A stretch of 64,000 nucleotides of DNA from Sphagnum magellanicum (lineage: Eukaryota; Streptophyta; Sphagnopsida; Sphagnales; Sphagnaceae), in assembly GCA_021904315.1 (NCBI GenBank), contig CM038916.1, forward strand, positions 1,488,001-1,552,000, written 5' to 3'. Made by a program: the position numbers and the translations under genes. Below the pieces are notes generated by a model. The model was not told the origin of the DNA and did not search any database. It saw only the letters and a list, made by a program, of their open reading frames with translations. This document shows, piece by piece, positions 62,376 through 64,000 of this stretch (position 1 is the stretch's first letter; each line of letters begins with the position of its first letter).

Positions 62376-62989
62376 TAGGGAATTCAAAACAAAAGAAAGG
62401 GAGGAAAAAAGATCAAAAAAGTTTCAAGATACATTTACCCCAACCAAACAAGTAGTTCAAATGATTGTTGAAAAGGAACAGAAAACTAAATTTAATCAAG
62501 CATGGTCTATTACTGTAATTAGGGTTGCTAGTGAATGTTTCCACAACAATTTCAGAGTAGGATTTCAAGCCCATCCTCTAGGCTATAGAGGGTGTGGCTT
62601 AGGAATCACATTTGCCTAACAAAGATCTATTAGACAACAAAGAATGGCAAGGATGTGGCCTATTAAACATGTTTTAGCCAAGTTGTAATTCTTTTCTCAA
62701 CAAGAATAAAAGAGGGGGTAAGGGTCTGGGGTTTAGGGTTTAAGGTTTTAGACTATGATCATGATGGGTTTAAAGTGCATCAGTGTATCTAGAAGGGGAA
62801 ACACAAAAGAAACAAAAGTCAAATTATTTACAAATGGCAATGCAGGAAAAAAAAAAGTAAAAAAAAAGAGAATGTTTGTAGGTGGTAATGGGTTTAGAGC
62901 TTAGAAAGTAGAGGCAAAGGGAAAAAAAATGCTTGTAGAATTAGGAGAGATAGAAGAGAATGAGGTGAAACTGAGTGGCAATGGAAACT
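62376..62989. other. Non-coding flank of the pogo-like remnant
   Basis: Diverged sequence, possibly still part of the element's 3' end up to about 62450. Then purine-rich, low-complexity DNA with a TTTAGGG-like patch at about 62725-62750. No gene. Confidence 0.45.
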
Positions 62990-63300
62990 TAAGGTGGCAA
63001 AAAAGAGGGTGCATTCAAAAAGAACTTTGATAAAGGAGGTTTAGGGTGGCAAAAAGGAAATGGAGGGTGCACTCAAGAGGATTTTGGCAGAAGAGGTTTA
63101 GAGTGGTAGAGTGGAAATGGAGGGTGCATTTTAGAAGACTATGGTAGAGGAGGTTTAGGGTGAGAGAATGGAAATGGCGGGTGCACTCTAGAGGACTTTG
63201 CCAAAGGAGGTTTGGGTGACAAGGTGGAAGGTGCATTTTGGAGGGTTCTAACAAAGAAGGTTTAGAGTGACAAAAAAAATCGAAAGTGCATTCAAGAGGA
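62990..63300. repeat. 57-bp minisatellite, about five copies
   Basis: GAGGTTTAGGGTGG-type unit starts are found at 63036, 63093, 63150 and 63207 (57-bp spacing), then a shorter unit near 63257. Each contains GGAAATGGAGGGTGCA and AGAGGACTTTG. Because 57 is divisible by 3, the array stays open on both strands and creates a 79-codon repeat ORF (63015-63254 minus). That ORF is best read as an artefact. Confidence 0.9.
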
Positions 63301-64000
63301 CTTTAACAAAAGAAGGTAATCATGGCAAACAAAAGAGCATGCATTCAAAAGGGATAAGGTGATGGAGGTTTAAGGTGGTAGAAAAGAATGAGAGGTGCAT
63401 TGAAACCTTCTTAACTACTGCAGAGCTTGGGTGTTCTTGATTATTGTCAAGCTCAGGCCCCTTTGAGTGTTGTCAACCTTTGCGTGATGCACCTTCATAC
63501 TTAAATAACAACAACATTTATAGTGAAATGTTGATGGGGGATAGAACATTGGCATGGTGATCCATGAGTGATCAACATCACAAACATGGTAATAACACAA
63601 ATGAATAAAAAAAGATGGGAGATTTCAGGATCTCTTAATGTAGAACAATGGTGATGGCAATAGACATGCGAACATATAGACTAAGGTCACAAAAAAAAAG
63701 TTGAAAGAGCTTGGGCCTTCCTAATTGTAAAACAATGGCAATGGTGGTAAACATACAAACATACAAATTGGGGATGCAAAAAAAGAGTTAGGAGAGCTTG
63801 TGTTCTCTTGATGTTCTCCTAATTATTGTTAGCATGAACCTTTCATCTTCGTTCTTGCAACACAACACGAACATGGTGATGGCGACAACAAAAAAATTGG
63901 ACAAACCATAGATAGGATGAATACAAGGGGAAAGGAAAGAGGAGCCAAGAGAGCTCCAACCCTCTTGACTATTACCGACCTTCACATTTTGCCTTTGTTC
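63301..64000. other. Degenerate longer-period repeat region, no gene
   Basis: Phrases such as AGCTTGGG(C/T)CTTCCTAATT, CAATGGTGATGGCAATAG and GAGCTTGTGTTCTCTTGAT recur with a spacing of roughly 90 bp or more (compare about 63646 and 63733). This suggests a diverged minisatellite continuing to the window edge. No supportable ORF. Confidence 0.5.

Overview
The window looks like nuclear DNA of a land plant or close streptophyte relative. It is AT-rich (roughly one third G+C by eye) and very gene-poor. The one clear host gene is the alpha (regulatory) subunit of pyrophosphate-dependent phosphofructokinase (PFP), a plant-type protein, here split into 18 exons by short introns. The element types (LINE, pogo-like transposon, Helitron, short inverted-repeat elements, solo LTR) also fit a plant. 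The alpha subunit keeps a catalytic-type TIDGD motif that I remember as altered in flowering plants, which hints at a non-angiosperm lineage, but I cannot name the species.

Layout. 1-7.7 kb: AT-rich non-coding DNA with a TAGG/CCTA array near 1.2-1.5 kb. 7.7-8.1 kb: a 392-bp inverted-repeat element with a second, inverted copy at 24.8-25.2 kb. 8.1-11.9 kb: a nearly full-length decayed LINE (endonuclease, reverse transcriptase, C-terminal zinc-knuckle-like motif, TAAG tail), followed by a 40-bp satellite. 12.4-23 kb: AT-rich DNA with two small tandem arrays. 23-34 kb: scattered, coherent exon-like pieces on the minus strand that may be an old decayed gene I could not identify, interrupted by several foldback elements. 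34-48 kb: AT-rich DNA with a solo LTR (37.9-38.8 kb) and three tRNA-like SINE heads embedded in CCTA/TAGG-rich arrays. 48.2-49.1 kb: a non-autonomous Helitron. 49.7-50.1 kb: two foldback elements just upstream of PFP-alpha. 50.6-57.6 kb: the intact PFP-alpha gene. 58-64 kb: another foldback element, a decayed pogo-like transposase and a 57-bp minisatellite.

How it fits together: PFP-alpha pairs with a catalytic beta subunit encoded elsewhere, and the cytosolic complex interconverts fructose-6-phosphate and fructose-1,6-bisphosphate using pyrophosphate. Everything else is mostly transposon-derived. The LINE, the pogo-like element and the cryptic minus-strand exons all carry stops or active-site changes that single C-to-T (or G-to-A) changes could produce, as expected of old methylated repeats. 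I found no complete new functional system. The most worthwhile leads are the unidentified minus-strand exons, the tRNA-like modules inside CCTA arrays, the foldback families, and the unusual active-site residues of PFP-alpha.
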